Positions 44,809 through 55,146 of a DNA stretch of 64,000 nt are shown here, piece by piece. The stretch is taken from positions 124,001 through 188,000 of the forward strand of contig NZ_LFVU01000026.1 in assembly GCF_001047375.1 (NCBI RefSeq). The letters run 5' to 3'. The DNA comes from Clostridium cylindrosporum DSM 605. GTDB taxonomy: Bacteria > Bacillota > Clostridia > Clostridiales > Caloramatoraceae. Numbering within the stretch: position 1 is the stretch's first letter; each line of letters opens with the position of its first letter. The notes under the pieces are model-generated. The model saw only the letters and a program-made list of their open reading frames with translations, was not told where the DNA came from and did not search any database. The translations under genes and the position numbers were made by a program.

Positions 44809-44958
44809 AATATCATAGGGTTCTTTACTTAGACTCAATTTTCATAAGTGACAATTCTATATTTAAAACATTATCTTTAAATGAATCTTATATGAATGCT
44901 ATTAAATGAGCAATATATAATAGATGGGGTTCCTGATGGAAGAATAGTATAGAAATAT

Positions 44959-44985
44959 AAGGGGGTTTTCATAGAAAGCCCCCTT
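44959..44985. terminator. Terminator after the CheX-like gene
   Basis: AAGGGGG pairs with CCCCCTT, extended by TTTC with GAAA. Confidence 0.78.
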
Positions 44986-45036
44986 AATAGTTCTTTTCTT
45001 AATATGAATTTTTTATTATTTAAAAGCTTATTAAGG

Positions 45037-47238
45037 TTAGGGTATGCACCTAGAGATTTCCTTTGATGATTCTGATTTAGAAAATAGAATATAATCTTCT
45101 TCAGTTAAAGGCTTGGAGAAATAATATCCTTGAATGGTGTCTACTCCTAGTTCCTTTAGTAGCTTGTATTGTTCAAAGGTCTCCACTCCTTCTACTATTA
45201 CCTTCAGGTTTATAGAGTGAGAAAGCTTCAATACTCCTTCTATTAAGGATAGGCTGTGAATATCTGATCCAATATTGTCTACAAAGGATTTATCTATTTT
45301 CAAAGTATCAATTGGTAGTTGACTTAGATAGCTAAGTGAGGAATATCCTGTTCCGAAGTCATCTAATGAAATTTTAAACCCTTTAGCTTTTAGTTCATTA
45401 AGAATTCTAACACAGTCTACCATATTATCTATAAAAACTTGTTCTGTTATTTCAAGTGTTATCTGAGAGGGAGAAATACCTTCTTGCTCAACAATATGAA
45501 TGATCTTCTCTACAAAATTAACCTGTCTAAATTGTTTAGGAGATATATTTACTGAAATGTTTTGTTTTATTCCAAGTTCTGATTCTAGTCGCTTTAAGTA
45601 GTGGCAGGTTTCTCTTAGAACCCAGTTTCCTAGTGCATCTATCGTACCACTGTTTTCAGCCACTTCAATAAACTCAAGGGGAAAAACAAGTCCTAATTCT
45701 TTATCATTCCATCTAATTAATGCCTCAGCCCCTTTAAATTCAGATTCCGAGGAAATAGGAACCTGTGGTTGGTAGACTAAACTAAAAAAGCTAAAATCAT
45801 TTCTAGTGATTAAAGTTCTAAGTCTAGATTCTACAAGGGCTCTTCTTTGCATTTCTTCTCCCATTTCATCTCCGAAGAAACTATATTGACTTTTTCCCTT
45901 AGCTTTAGAGTTATACATAGCCATATCAGCATTTTTAAATAGTGTATCAACATCGAGTCCACTTTCGGGGAAGAAACTAACCCCTATACTTGCTGAAATA
46001 TTAATTTTTTTATTGTTAGTTGAAGACATATTACTTAACCTATTTAGAATATCTTTACAAAAAGAATGAACTTCATCTTCTAATACAATGTCTTTAAACA
46101 AGGTGATAAATTCATCTCCTCCAATTCTTGAAGTTACAATTCTGTTATCCATATAGGAGATTTCTTTAAATATTTTGGCTACAAATTTAAGTAGCTTATC
46201 TCCCTTTTCATGTCCAAACACATCATTTACATTTTTAAAGTCGTCTAAATCTAGAAATATTACTGCACATCTATCTTCCTTTTTTGCATTCTTTATATAA
46301 TTAGATATTTGATTTGTGATACTAAGTCTATTACATAAACCTGTAAGTGAATCACTATATGCTATAATTTCTATTTCACCTTGTAGTCTTGTAAGCTCTG
46401 TAATATATTCACCTTTATTTAACAGTTGCCATTCTAGATAGATAACGAAGGAAAGAAGACATGTAAGTGCTAAAGCAAGTAAGATTGCCTTTTTCATTAC
46501 AACTCCCATAACATCTTCTTTACTTTCTATTTGGACAATCCAGGTAACCCCTTCTATGTTTACGTTTTTAATATAAGTATTTTCTCCATTAAATCCTTTA
46601 GATTTAAATATTGTTTTTCCATTTGGAGTGCTAACAAGCATCTCATTTTTGTTAAGTGTACTTTTAAACTTTACTCCTGAGAACATACCATGGGCATCTA
46701 TAGTAATAGAAAGAAAGCCTATTAACTTTCTATTTTTATACATTGGATATAAAATATCGATTTCTTGATCCGAGTATATGGATGGTTTCATTTCTATGTC
46801 TATCTTTGATGTTTTTACAGAAGAATTCATTTTAAGTGAAGAAGCTTCTATAGATTTTCCTTTATATTTATATGTAAGATCTGATCCAGAATTATTTAGT
46901 GAAGAAAGAATTCTTCCATCTTTATCTGCAAAGGATATCTTACTTATTTGTGGGTTGCTAGATAAGTATCCTTTAACTATAGGATAAATATTATTTTGAT
47001 GGAAATTAGGTGTGGTTTCTAAATCGTAGACTATGGCTTTTAATATACCATAGTTATTGTATAAATCACCTTTTGATTTTTCAAACACCTGTTGAATGCT
47101 CTCCTCCATGTTTATAGCATGCTTGGCTTCATTTGATTTATAGTAATTTAAAACTAAAATAACACCTATAATAGAAAGAATTATTACTTGTATGAAAATT
47201 TTCATGGGATTATTAAGGTTCTTGATTTTTTTAATCAT
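45037..47238 (-). CDS. Membrane GGDEF-EAL protein with extracellular Cache-like sensor
   Basis: 733 residues. TM1 (about 13-31), an extracellular sensor of about 215 residues with Cache features (YPIVKGYLSSNPQISKISFADKDGRIL), TM2 (about 248-270), a GGDEF domain (intact GGDEF near 373) and an EAL domain (EALIRW near 504, NISPKQF, EITE, DDFGTGYSSL, EGVET). Both active sites look complete, so it could make or break c-di-GMP. Monocistronic, SD AGGAGG. Confidence 0.93.
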   Translation of the reverse strand: MIKKIKNLNNPMKIFIQVIILSIIGVILVLNYYKSNEAKHAINMEESIQQVFEKSKGDLYNNYGILKAIVYDLETTPNFHQNNIYPIVKGYLSSNPQISKISFADKDGRILSSLNNSGSDLTYKYKGKSIEASSLKMNSSVKTSKIDIEMKPSIYSDQEIDILYPMYKNRKLIGFLSITIDAHGMFSGVKFKSTLNKNEMLVSTPNGKTIFKSKGFNGENTYIKNVNIEGVTWIVQIESKEDVMGVVMKKAILLALALTCLLSFVIYLEWQLLNKGEYITELTRLQGEIEIIAYSDSLTGLCNRLSITNQISNYIKNAKKEDRCAVIFLDLDDFKNVNDVFGHEKGDKLLKFVAKIFKEISYMDNRIVTSRIGGDEFITLFKDIVLEDEVHSFCKDILNRLSNMSSTNNKKINISASIGVSFFPESGLDVDTLFKNADMAMYNSKAKGKSQYSFFGDEMGEEMQRRALVESRLRTLITRNDFSFFSLVYQPQVPISSESEFKGAEALIRWNDKELGLVFPLEFIEVAENSGTIDALGNWVLRETCHYLKRLESELGIKQNISVNISPKQFRQVNFVEKIIHIVEQEGISPSQITLEITEQVFIDNMVDCVRILNELKAKGFKISLDDFGTGYSSLSYLSQLPIDTLKIDKSFVDNIGSDIHSLSLIEGVLKLSHSINLKVIVEGVETFEQYKLLKELGVDTIQGYYFSKPLTEEDYILFSKSESSKEISRCIP

Positions 47239-47601
47239 TAAAAATTCCTCCTTTCATTTTTTCAAGGTTAGTATTCATACAAATCTACACTAGAATTGAA
47301 TATAGAAAATTCCATATAGGGTAGATATGAGTTTACCTTATAACCTTTGAAAAATTATTTTTAAAATTAAAAAGAAGAAACCATTCAGTGATAAAGCAAA
47401 TTTTCAGGATTAAATTTTCTAGATTAATTTTTCAAGTTAAACGTTTTCAGTATAGGACTTACTTCGTCTTGGATTTAGGAAATCTTGAATTTTACTATGA
47501 ATATGTGAAAGATTATATGATAGGTTAATTAACAACAGCCTAGTATACAATAATTTGTATACTAGGCTGTTAATCTTGTTATCTTATTAGATTAGAAAGG
47601 T
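47239..47601. other. Intergenic region with strong stem-loop
   Basis: Upstream region of the GGDEF-EAL gene. AACAGCCTAGTATACAA at 47534 pairs perfectly over 17 bp with 47555-47571 around TAAT and probably ends transcripts of the M20 gene. No ORF or riboswitch recognised. Confidence 0.6.
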
Positions 47602-47714
47602 TCATATCCTATTAATAATGCTTTGTATAGCACCTACCGTAAAGGAATTAATAGTTAATGATGAAAAATCTACTCCTACCAAAAGGTAAGGAATATTATT
47701 TAATTCTTTTAAAT
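47602..47714 (-). pseudogene. Possible C-terminal remnant of a membrane transporter
   Basis: Directly after the amidohydrolase stop, one frame stays open for about 37 residues (ELNNIPYLLVGVDFSS, then LTINSFTVGAIQSIINRI) and ends with a stop. It lacks a start and reads like the last helix of a permease. It could be all that is left of a transporter gene that followed the M20 gene. Family unknown. Confidence 0.35.
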
Positions 47715-48911
47715 TTAAGCCTGTATTGATTCTAAATGATCAATAGCAAGTTGGATATATAGTTTTACTCCTATAGATAGAGCATCTTCATCAAAGTCAA
47801 ATTTAGGATGATGCATAAGATTGATCAGTCCCTTTTCTTCATTTCTAGCTCCGATCATCATCATAACTCCTGGTACTTTTTCTACATAATAGGAGAAGTC
47901 CTCTGATCCCATATTAGGCTTATCTAATATAATTACATTTTCTTTTGTTACTATTTTTGCTACAGTTTCCTCTGCAAATGAGGCCTTTTCTATATCATTA
48001 ATTAATGGAGGAACCCCAGGGATTATATTAATTTTATATTCCCCTCCTGACCCTTCCGCTACATGTTTTACAATTTCACAAATTCTCTTTTTTGCTTTAG
48101 CTCTTACTTCGTGGGAAAGTGTACGAATTGTACCTTTTAGCTTAGCATTTCCTTGAATAACATTACTTGCTGACCCTGAATTAAAAGCACCAACTGATAT
48201 AATTACTGAGTCTACAGGGTCAAATTCCCTGCTTACCATAAATTGAAGATCATTATATACTTTAACTGCCATTGAAATAGCATCGATACATTCATGAGGC
48301 ATAGATGCATGCCCACCTTTTCCTATCATCTCAATCTCAAAGTCATCAGATGAAGCCATAGCAGCACCTTTCTTAATTGATACAGTTCCAGTAGGATGCT
48401 CTGTTGTTAAATGTAATCCAAAAATTGCATCAACATCTTCCATAGCACCATCGTTTACCATATTTTCTGCACCTGAATTTGGGCCCTCTTCTTCTGGTTG
48501 AAAAATGAACTTAATATTACCCTTTATCATGTCTTTGTATTGAGATAATACCTTTGCTGCTCCAAGTAACATAGCAGTATGCCCATCATGTGCACAGGCG
48601 TGCATCTTACCATCATAAACTGACTTATAGCATACTTCGTTTTCTTCTTGTATTAAAAGGGCATCCATATCTGCTCTTAAGGCAACTGTATTTGAGGAGT
48701 TAGGATTTTGACCTCTTAAAATACCTACTACACCTGTTATACCAATACCAGTTTGAACTTCAAGTCCCCATTTCTTTAGTAAATCTGCAACAATTCCAGA
48801 AGTTCTTTCTAGATCTGAACCTACTTCTGGATGTATATGGAAATCTCTTCTAAGATCAATAATTTCTTGTTTTACTCTGTCTACTGTGTTATATATTTCT
48901 TGAATGTTCAC
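47715..48911 (-). CDS. M20 family amidohydrolase (N-acyl amino acid / hippurate type)
   Basis: 398 residues, GTG start with GGAGG. Metal ligands are in ACAHDGHTAML, FQPEEEGPNSGA and LHLTTEHPTG; MGSEDFSYY near the C-terminus completes the site. The family hydrolyses N-acyl amino acids or related amides in the cytosol. The possible transporter remnant downstream suggests a former uptake partner. Confidence 0.92.
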   Translation of the reverse strand: MNIQEIYNTVDRVKQEIIDLRRDFHIHPEVGSDLERTSGIVADLLKKWGLEVQTGIGITGVVGILRGQNPNSSNTVALRADMDALLIQEENEVCYKSVYDGKMHACAHDGHTAMLLGAAKVLSQYKDMIKGNIKFIFQPEEEGPNSGAENMVNDGAMEDVDAIFGLHLTTEHPTGTVSIKKGAAMASSDDFEIEMIGKGGHASMPHECIDAISMAVKVYNDLQFMVSREFDPVDSVIISVGAFNSGSASNVIQGNAKLKGTIRTLSHEVRAKAKKRICEIVKHVAEGSGGEYKINIIPGVPPLINDIEKASFAEETVAKIVTKENVIILDKPNMGSEDFSYYVEKVPGVMMMIGARNEEKGLINLMHHPKFDFDEDALSIGVKLYIQLAIDHLESIQA

Positions 48912-49277
48912 CTTGTAACCTCCATTTAACTTTTAAACTTAGAAAATAAAGCATTAATCATTATACATTTAAATGATTATTTTTTCAAACAAGTTCTAGT
49001 GATGAAATCATTAATTATAATATATCTAGTTGTTTGACTATGTTAATTATTAGTGTTAATGTTAAGGTTAAGAAAAACCTTTTCTATTGAGGCTTTCAGA
49101 TTAAACTTTTCCGTTAAATCTCAGTTAACAAATGAATCTAGCCAATCAAACAATCATAAATTTGTATGGTATTATTCATTTCCGTTAATAATCATCTTTG
49201 AATACCACTAGAATAACTACGAAAGAATTTGGCTATTAGTCAAATTGATAACTTTTACAGAAAAGAGGTGTTAATTT
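48912..49277. other. Divergent intergenic region, nothing recognised
   Basis: 366 nt between the M20 and MFS genes. AT-rich, no ORF, no hairpin with T-run and no known riboswitch core. It should contain both divergent promoters. Confidence 0.5.
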
Positions 49278-50471
49278 GTGCAGAAAACAATAAAAGAACA
49301 AAGGATGGAGCTTCTTATCCTTCTTAGTAATATATTTATTGTATTTCTAGGGGTAGGACTCGTTATTCCTGTTATGCCAGCTTTTATGAATAGTATGAAC
49401 TTATCAGGGAAAACAATGGGTTATCTTATTTCCGCATTTGCTACGGCACAGCTAATTATGTCGCCATTTGCAGGAAGTTGGGTAGACCGTTATGGTAGAA
49501 AGAGAATTATCGTTATTGGACTTGTTGTATTTAGTATTTCGGAACTTATTTTTGCTCTAGGTACTCATGTATCAATGCTTTATATATCAAGATGTTTAGG
49601 AGGAATAAGTGCCGCCTTTATTATGCCAGGGGTTACTGCATATATTGCGGATATCACATCAATTGAGAATCGCCCAAAAGCCATGGGTTATATGTCAGCT
49701 GCTATTAGCACTGGATTTATTATAGGACCAGGTATTAGTGGTTTTGTTGCAGGGTATGGTATACGAATGCCTTTCTTTGTTGCATCAGCTGTTGGCTTTT
49801 TAGCATTTATTTCATCGATATTTTTCCTAAGGGAGACTTTAAGCAAGGAACAGATTAGAGAAAATTCTTTAGCTGTGAAAGAAGGAAACTTTATAAGTGA
49901 TATGAAAAAGTCACTTAATCCAGTTTATCTTGTTGCCTTTATCATTGTATTTGTACTTGCTTTTGGTTTATCAGCCTATGAAACTGTTTTTACACTATTT
50001 TCTGATCACAAGTTTGGTTTTACCCCAAGGGATATTGCTCAAATTATCACTATAAGTGCAATTTTTGGTGCTATAGTTCAGATATCTATGTTTGGCAAGA
50101 TAGTTAATGTAATTGGTGAAAAGAGATTAATCCAATTATGTCTGATTATTGGAGGGATACTTGCAGTGGTGTCTACTGTGATTTCTAGTTATATTGTTAT
50201 ATTAATAGTTACTTGTCTAATCTTTTTAGCATTTGACTTGCTTCGTCCAGCATTAACCACGTTTTTATCAAAGGCTGCACAGAAAGAGCAAGGATTTGTT
50301 GCTGGAATGAACTCAACTTATACTAGTTTAGGTAATATTGCAGGTCCTGCAATGGCGGGAGTGCTATTTGATATAAATATTAATTATCCTTATCTTTTAG
50401 CTGCTGTGGTTATGGTTATTGGTCTTTGCATTTCAGTTATGTGGAAAGAAAATCGATTAATGGAATCTTAA
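49278..50471 (+). CDS. MFS drug efflux transporter (NorA/Bmr-like)
   Basis: 397 residues, GTG start behind AGAGGTG. Twelve TM helices; the loop 2-3 motif GSWVDRYGRKRIIVIG and motif C (GFIIGPGISGFVAG) mark a DHA1 drug/proton antiporter. Similar to Firmicute multidrug pumps; substrates unknown. It is single and ends at a perfect hairpin. Confidence 0.9.
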   Translation: MQKTIKEQRMELLILLSNIFIVFLGVGLVIPVMPAFMNSMNLSGKTMGYLISAFATAQLIMSPFAGSWVDRYGRKRIIVIGLVVFSISELIFALGTHVSMLYISRCLGGISAAFIMPGVTAYIADITSIENRPKAMGYMSAAISTGFIIGPGISGFVAGYGIRMPFFVASAVGFLAFISSIFFLRETLSKEQIRENSLAVKEGNFISDMKKSLNPVYLVAFIIVFVLAFGLSAYETVFTLFSDHKFGFTPRDIAQIITISAIFGAIVQISMFGKIVNVIGEKRLIQLCLIIGGILAVVSTVISSYIVILIVTCLIFLAFDLLRPALTTFLSKAAQKEQGFVAGMNSTYTSLGNIAGPAMAGVLFDININYPYLLAAVVMVIGLCISVMWKENRLMES

Positions 50472-50475
50472 AGAT

Positions 50476-50515
50476 ACTAAAGTCATCTTAGAGGAGCTTC
50501 TAAGATGACTTTAGT
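50476..50515. terminator. Bidirectional terminator after MFS gene
   Basis: 17-bp perfect stem ACTAAAGTCATCTTAGA with TCTAAGATGACTTTAGT. Confidence 0.85.
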
Positions 50516-50526
50516 AATGTAAATGT

Positions 50527-50940
50527 TTAACTTGATTGAGTACTTTGAGTAGAGGTTGATTCATTTGATGAACTACCTTCAGTAGAACTTTTTTTCTTTG
50601 ATTGACTGCCTTCAGTAGAGTTCATTTCTTTATTTAAGAAATAGGATATTACAGTTCTAATTACAACTATAGCCGCAAGTCTAAATATATCATTAAGAGT
50701 AGGATTTAATATAGATCCTATAATATCTGCACCTATTAAAATCTCAAGACCTAACAATATATAGGAACCTAGATAATTTTTTACAGATGTAATCTTTTGA
50801 ACTATAGTTAATCTATTCCCAGCGGATATTTCTACTTTAATAAAGTTTATGAGGCAAAGAAGAACCCCCCAAACTATTATTATTATAGACAATCCTTGTA
50901 AAGCTATTATAAGAAATTCGAGAATACGCTTAATATCCAA
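50527..50940 (-). CDS. DUF1622 membrane protein
   Basis: About 138 residues from the TTG 6 nt after GAAGGAGG; the longer frame that starts before this SD is unlikely. Three hydrophobic segments, with LEILIGADIIGSIL, PTLNDIFRLAAIVVIRTVISYFLNKE giving the DUF1622 signature. The tail is a Ser/Thr/Gln-rich low-complexity segment (about 30 residues). Function unknown. Confidence 0.85.
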   Translation of the reverse strand: MDIKRILEFLIIALQGLSIIIIVWGVLLCLINFIKVEISAGNRLTIVQKITSVKNYLGSYILLGLEILIGADIIGSILNPTLNDIFRLAAIVVIRTVISYFLNKEMNSTEGSQSKKKSSTEGSSSNESTSTQSTQSS

Positions 50941-51046
50941 AAAAACACCTCCTTCATTAGAATATATTTTGGCCATAATTTCAACAGAGTAAACAAATCA
51001 TATTTTAATGCTTAGGAAGTTTAAGTTTTTACATAGTAAAAAATTC

Positions 51047-51076
51047 TTGACTTATAGAAAAAAAATTTGGTATATT
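51047..51076 (+). promoter_or_regulatory. Sigma-A promoter of the TetR-DHA2 operon
   Basis: TTGACT at 51047-51052 and TATATT at 51071-51076 with an 18-nt spacer. Confidence 0.7.
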
Positions 51077-51082
51077 TTAAAC

Positions 51083-51096
51083 AGACCGGTTGGTCT
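51083..51096 (+). promoter_or_regulatory. Candidate TetR operator
   Basis: AGACCGGTTGGTCT is a near-perfect palindrome (AGACC/GGTCT) placed at the expected transcription start of the promoter at 51047 and directly before the SD. A repressor bound here would block its own operon. Confidence 0.7.
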
Positions 51097-51112
51097 AGAG
51101 GAGGTAGATTAT

Positions 51113-51673
51113 ATGAATACAAAGTCAATGATTATAGATATTGCAACGACCCTATTCCAGCAAAAAGGATATAAAGGGGTAGGGTTAACCGAAATCTTAA
51201 AAGCATGTGATATTTCAAAGGGTTCACTTTATCATCACTTTCCAAATGGAAAGGAGGAATTATTAATCGCATGTCTTCAATCTCTAAATGATTTTATTAC
51301 TAGAGAGATTGTGGAGATTTTTAAGAAGTATCCTACGACAGAGGAGGCTACTAGGGCAACTATTGATAAGCTAATTCTTGATTTCGAGACTAAGGGAACA
51401 ATTACTGGATACACATTTAGTAGTATTGTTAGTGAAATGGCTTCACTAAGTGACCCAGCAAGAGAGGCATGTGCTAATCTATATCATAAAATACAGGATA
51501 TATACTTTAATAAGTTATTAGCAGATGGATTTGAAAAAGAGAAGGCGAGTTCAATTGCTCTTATGATGACAGCTTCTATAGAAGGTGGAATGATGCTTTG
51601 TCTAACAGAAAAGGCGACAACTCCACTAAAAGTTATTTCACAGGTTATAACTAATCTATTAAAGGAGTTTTGA
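51113..51673 (+). CDS. TetR family repressor of the adjacent exporter
   Basis: 186 residues from the ATG behind AGAGGAGG; longer upstream frames overlap the promoter. The N-terminal HTH (IDIATTLFQQKGYKGVGLTEILKA, ISKGSLYHHFPNGKEEL) is classical. The C-terminal ligand domain resembles the LmrA/YxaF group. It ends 3 nt before the exporter gene, so they form one operon, self-regulated through the palindrome at 51083. Confidence 0.93.
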   Translation: MNTKSMIIDIATTLFQQKGYKGVGLTEILKACDISKGSLYHHFPNGKEELLIACLQSLNDFITREIVEIFKKYPTTEEATRATIDKLILDFETKGTITGYTFSSIVSEMASLSDPAREACANLYHKIQDIYFNKLLADGFEKEKASSIALMMTASIEGGMMLCLTEKATTPLKVISQVITNLLKEF

Positions 51674-51676
51674 TAA

Positions 51677-53107
51677 ATGAATCAATCAAACATAGAATCA
51701 ATAGCTGAAAAGCAATATAAAACAGGGCAAATAATGGCAGCACTTTTAGTTGCAGGATTTGTTGGGCTTTTTAGTGAGACAGCATTAAATATTGCATTAG
51801 GTGACTTAAGTAAAATATTTAGTGTAAATGCTACAACTATTCAATGGCTAGCAACAGGCTATTTTCTAACACTAGGTATTTTAGTACCTGTTACAGGTAT
51901 ATTGATGCAAAAGTTTACTACTAGGCAAATGTTTATAACATCAATACTTTTATTTATATTAGGTACAGTTTTAGCAGCAGTAGCACCTGCATTTAGTATT
52001 TTGCTACTTGGACGTTTTATTCAAGCAGCGGGGCTTGCTATTAATTTACCTTTAACTCAAAACGTTATTTTTACCATTTTCCCTCAACATAAAAGAGGGG
52101 CGGCTATGGGAGTTATGGGTCTTGTAATGCTTGCAGGTCCAGCGCTAGGGCCAACACTTGCAGGACTTATTTTAGATACATTATCATGGCATTGGGTTTT
52201 CTTATTTACACTACCTTTTTTACTGTTTTCTCTTATATTTGGATATATATATTTGCCGAATGTTAACAAGGTGAAAAAGGTATCAATTAATATATTTTCA
52301 CTTGTTCTTTCAACAATAGGATTTGGTGGCATAGTTTACGGAGTTAGTATAGCAGGAGAAGCTGGATGGACAAGTTCAAGTGTTATTGCATCAATTGCAA
52401 TTGGATTTGTAGCATTGATATTATTCTGCACTCAACAAAACAAAATGGAGAATCCTATGCTTAATCTAAAAGCATTTAATTATCCACTTTTCCTTCTTGG
52501 AGTTTTCATGAGTTTTATAACATTCTTTAATATGTTATCACTACTTGTAGTTCTGCCAATGTATATGCAAATGGCACTACTTATTGCTTCATTTACAACG
52601 GGGCTTATACTTTTACCAGGTAGTTTGCTTAATTGCATACTAGCACCGAAAATAGGTAGATTATTTGATGAATATGGACCTAGGGCAGTTATTACACCTG
52701 GAACGATTTTAGTAGCTATTGCATATTCAGTATACTCACAGTTTGATACACATACAGCTTCATGGGCGATTGTGTTAACTCATATAGTAATGATGCTTGG
52801 AATAGGAATGGTGCTTGCATCGGTACAAACAAACACGCTAAATTCTCTTCCAGCTAAATACTACCCAGATGGAATAGCATTAACCCAAACAGTCCAACAG
52901 ATATCAGGGGCTATAGGTATCGCTGTTATGGTATCTATTTTATCAGCAAAGCAAAATGCCTATCTAGAGGTGTTTTCGAATAATATGCCCTTGGCAGTGA
53001 CAGAAGGGTCTACGCTAGTATTTAAAATAGGCTTACTACTAGCAATTATTAATGTTGTACTATCATTATTCATAAAAGACCCAATTAAAGAAAGAGGAAA
53101 ATGTTAA
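51677..53107 (+). CDS. MFS DHA2 multidrug exporter, 14-TM (LmrB/QacA type)
   Basis: 476 residues. It begins IMAALLVAGFVGLFSETALNIALGDL and has TIQWLATGYFLTLGILVPVTGIL and motif C PALGPTLAGLILD, typical of DHA2 drug/proton antiporters. SD AAGGAG lies in the end of the TetR gene. Drug efflux induced by TetR release is the likely role. Confidence 0.92.
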   Translation: MNQSNIESIAEKQYKTGQIMAALLVAGFVGLFSETALNIALGDLSKIFSVNATTIQWLATGYFLTLGILVPVTGILMQKFTTRQMFITSILLFILGTVLAAVAPAFSILLLGRFIQAAGLAINLPLTQNVIFTIFPQHKRGAAMGVMGLVMLAGPALGPTLAGLILDTLSWHWVFLFTLPFLLFSLIFGYIYLPNVNKVKKVSINIFSLVLSTIGFGGIVYGVSIAGEAGWTSSSVIASIAIGFVALILFCTQQNKMENPMLNLKAFNYPLFLLGVFMSFITFFNMLSLLVVLPMYMQMALLIASFTTGLILLPGSLLNCILAPKIGRLFDEYGPRAVITPGTILVAIAYSVYSQFDTHTASWAIVLTHIVMMLGIGMVLASVQTNTLNSLPAKYYPDGIALTQTVQQISGAIGIAVMVSILSAKQNAYLEVFSNNMPLAVTEGSTLVFKIGLLLAIINVVLSLFIKDPIKERGKC

Positions 53108-53125
53108 TATAAGTTGAAATTTATG

Positions 53126-53173
53126 CTCCTACCTAACAAAAATTAAAATATGAATGTTAGGTAGGAGATTTTT
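53126..53173 (+). terminator. Terminator of the exporter operon
   Basis: CTCCTACCTAACA pairs with TGTTAGGTAGGAG, then ATTTTTT. Confidence 0.92.
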
Positions 53174-53363
53174 TATTATAAATAACTATAGGCAACTAAT
53201 AGGATATATATAACATTAATACAGTATTTTGTATAAAATTTAATTGACACAGTAAATGGTGAATAGTAATATATAGAATATAATAAAACATATATGTTTA
53301 GTAGGGATTAATTAGATACAGTGTGGAGTACTAAAAAGGTTATTGAATATAGGGGGGTAAAAT

Positions 53364-55076
53364 ATGAAAAAATTTACTGATTTTAAATTATCCACTAAGT
53401 TAGTTATAAGCTTTATGGTTATGATCATTTTAATAGGGATGATAGGAATAATTGGGGTTATAAATGCAAACAAAATGGGTAATGCCTCCGATAAAATGTA
53501 CAATAATAATATTGCATGTATAGTATCTATTAATCTTATAGATAAGAATATATCTAAGATTAACCTAATTCTACAGGAAATAGCTAAAGTTAAAGATTCC
53601 AATGAAGTTAATATGATGAAAAGTGATATTGAAGCCCTCAAAGAAGAAAGTAATGATGGAGTTAAAAAGTATAAGTCAGGAATTATAAGTGAAGAAAATA
53701 ATTCTATGTTTTTAGACTTTGAAGAAAAGTTTAACATATACAAGAAACAAGTAGATGAATATATAACATTTGTATTAGACAGTAAGACTTTAGAGGCTTC
53801 GGATAAGCTTTCAGAGGTTAAACAATCAGGGGCTAATATGGATATGAAGTTAGAGGAGTTATTAAGTCTAAATAATAAGTGGGCAGAACAAAGCATGGCA
53901 TCGAATAAGGCATCACTTAATAACATAATTATTTCATCAATAACTTTTACTGTATTAGGTGTTGTTATATCCATAGTATTAGCTGTTTCTGTAATAAGAT
54001 TAATAACAAAACCTTTAAATAAAACTAGGGAGTTTGCAGATAGACTAGCAGAATATGATTTTTCGACTCCCCTTGATATAAAATCTAAAAATGAATTTGG
54101 TTATATGGCAGATGCATTAAATAGAGCTAGGATTAATGTAGCCTTTCTAATAAAAGATGTTATAAATAGTGCAGACATAATTAGTAATTCAAGTGCAGAA
54201 TTATCAGCAACCGCAAGTGAAGTATCCTTAAAACTAGAGTCTGTAAATGAATCAGCTATACACATAAATGGTATGATACAGGAAACAACTTTTATAGTAG
54301 GAGAGGTAGCAGCTTCATCAGAGGAAGTAGATTCTAATGTGGAAGGTCTTGCAAGTAAAGCTAGTAATGGAAATGCAAGTTCTATAGAGATAAAAGAAAG
54401 AGCTTTTAAAATTGAAGAGGAAAGCAAGAAAGCCTTTGAAAATACAAGAAAGCTTTATGATATAGTAGAAAAAGAAATAATAGAGGATATTGAAAGAGGA
54501 AAAGTTGTTGAAAAAATTATATCTATGGCAGATACAATAGCAAATATATCTAATCAAACTAATTTATTAGCACTTAATGCATCAATAGAAGCAGCAAGAG
54601 CAGGTGAACTCGGTCGTGGATTTGCAGTTGTTGCAGATGAAGTTAAGGGTCTTGCACAAAAGTCCGCTGAAGAGGTTACAAATGTAAAGGATACTATAGA
54701 AGAAGTTCAAATGGCATTTAAAAGTTTATCAGGAAATAGCAATAAACTTCTAAGATTTATAAATGAAAATATTCTTCCTCAATTTGAGGAATTTGTAGAG
54801 GTAGGAGAGACCTACGGTAAGGATGGAGATTTTGTAAATAGTATGTCTGAGGACTTAGCACTAATGTCAGAGGAAATTTCAGCAACAATTAACCAGGTTG
54901 TAAATAATATACAAAGCATTTCAGAGGATGTATTAAGATCTTCACAGGATGTTGCAAGTATCCAAGAGGGTATTAGCCTTTCAAGTGAGGCAATGAACCA
55001 AGTAGTAAATGCTGCAAGTCAACAATCAGATTTAGCACAAAGTCTTAATGAAATGATTGCTAAATTTAAAGTTTAA
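53364..55076 (+). CDS. Methyl-accepting chemotaxis protein
   Basis: 570 residues. TM1 (about 13-33), a four-helix-bundle ligand region (about 34-185), TM2 (about 190-213), a HAMP domain ([20 protein letters not shown]) and a long cytoplasmic signalling coil with the hairpin tip [35 protein letters not shown]. The ligand is unknown. SD AGGGGGG. Confidence 0.95.
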   Translation: MKKFTDFKLSTKLVISFMVMIILIGMIGIIGVINANKMGNASDKMYNNNIACIVSINLIDKNISKINLILQEIAKVKDSNEVNMMKSDIEALKEESNDGVKKYKSGIISEENNSMFLDFEEKFNIYKKQVDEYITFVLDSKTLEASDKLSEVKQSGANMDMKLEELLSLNNKWAEQSMASNKASLNNIIISSITFTVLGVVISIVLAVSVIRLITKPLNKTREFADRLAEYDFSTPLDIKSKNEFGYMADALNRARINVAFLIKDVINSADIISNSSAELSATASEVSLKLESVNESAIHINGMIQETTFIVGEVAASSEEVDSNVEGLASKASNGNASSIEIKERAFKIEEESKKAFENTRKLYDIVEKEIIEDIERGKVVEKIISMADTIANISNQTNLLALNASIEAARAGELGRGFAVVADEVKGLAQKSAEEVTNVKDTIEEVQMAFKSLSGNSNKLLRFINENILPQFEEFVEVGETYGKDGDFVNSMSEDLALMSEEISATINQVVNNIQSISEDVLRSSQDVASIQEGISLSSEAMNQVVNAASQQSDLAQSLNEMIAKFKV

Positions 55077-55090
55077 AATATAGTAAAACA

Positions 55091-55125
55091 AAGGAGTCTA
55101 TTCTAGCATTTAGAATAGACTCCTT
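55091..55125. terminator. Bidirectional terminator between MCP and DUF4317 genes
   Basis: Perfect 15-bp stem AAGGAGTCTATTCTA with TAGAATAGACTCCTT. Confidence 0.9.
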
Positions 55126-55146
55126 TTGTAATTAAGAAAATATAGT

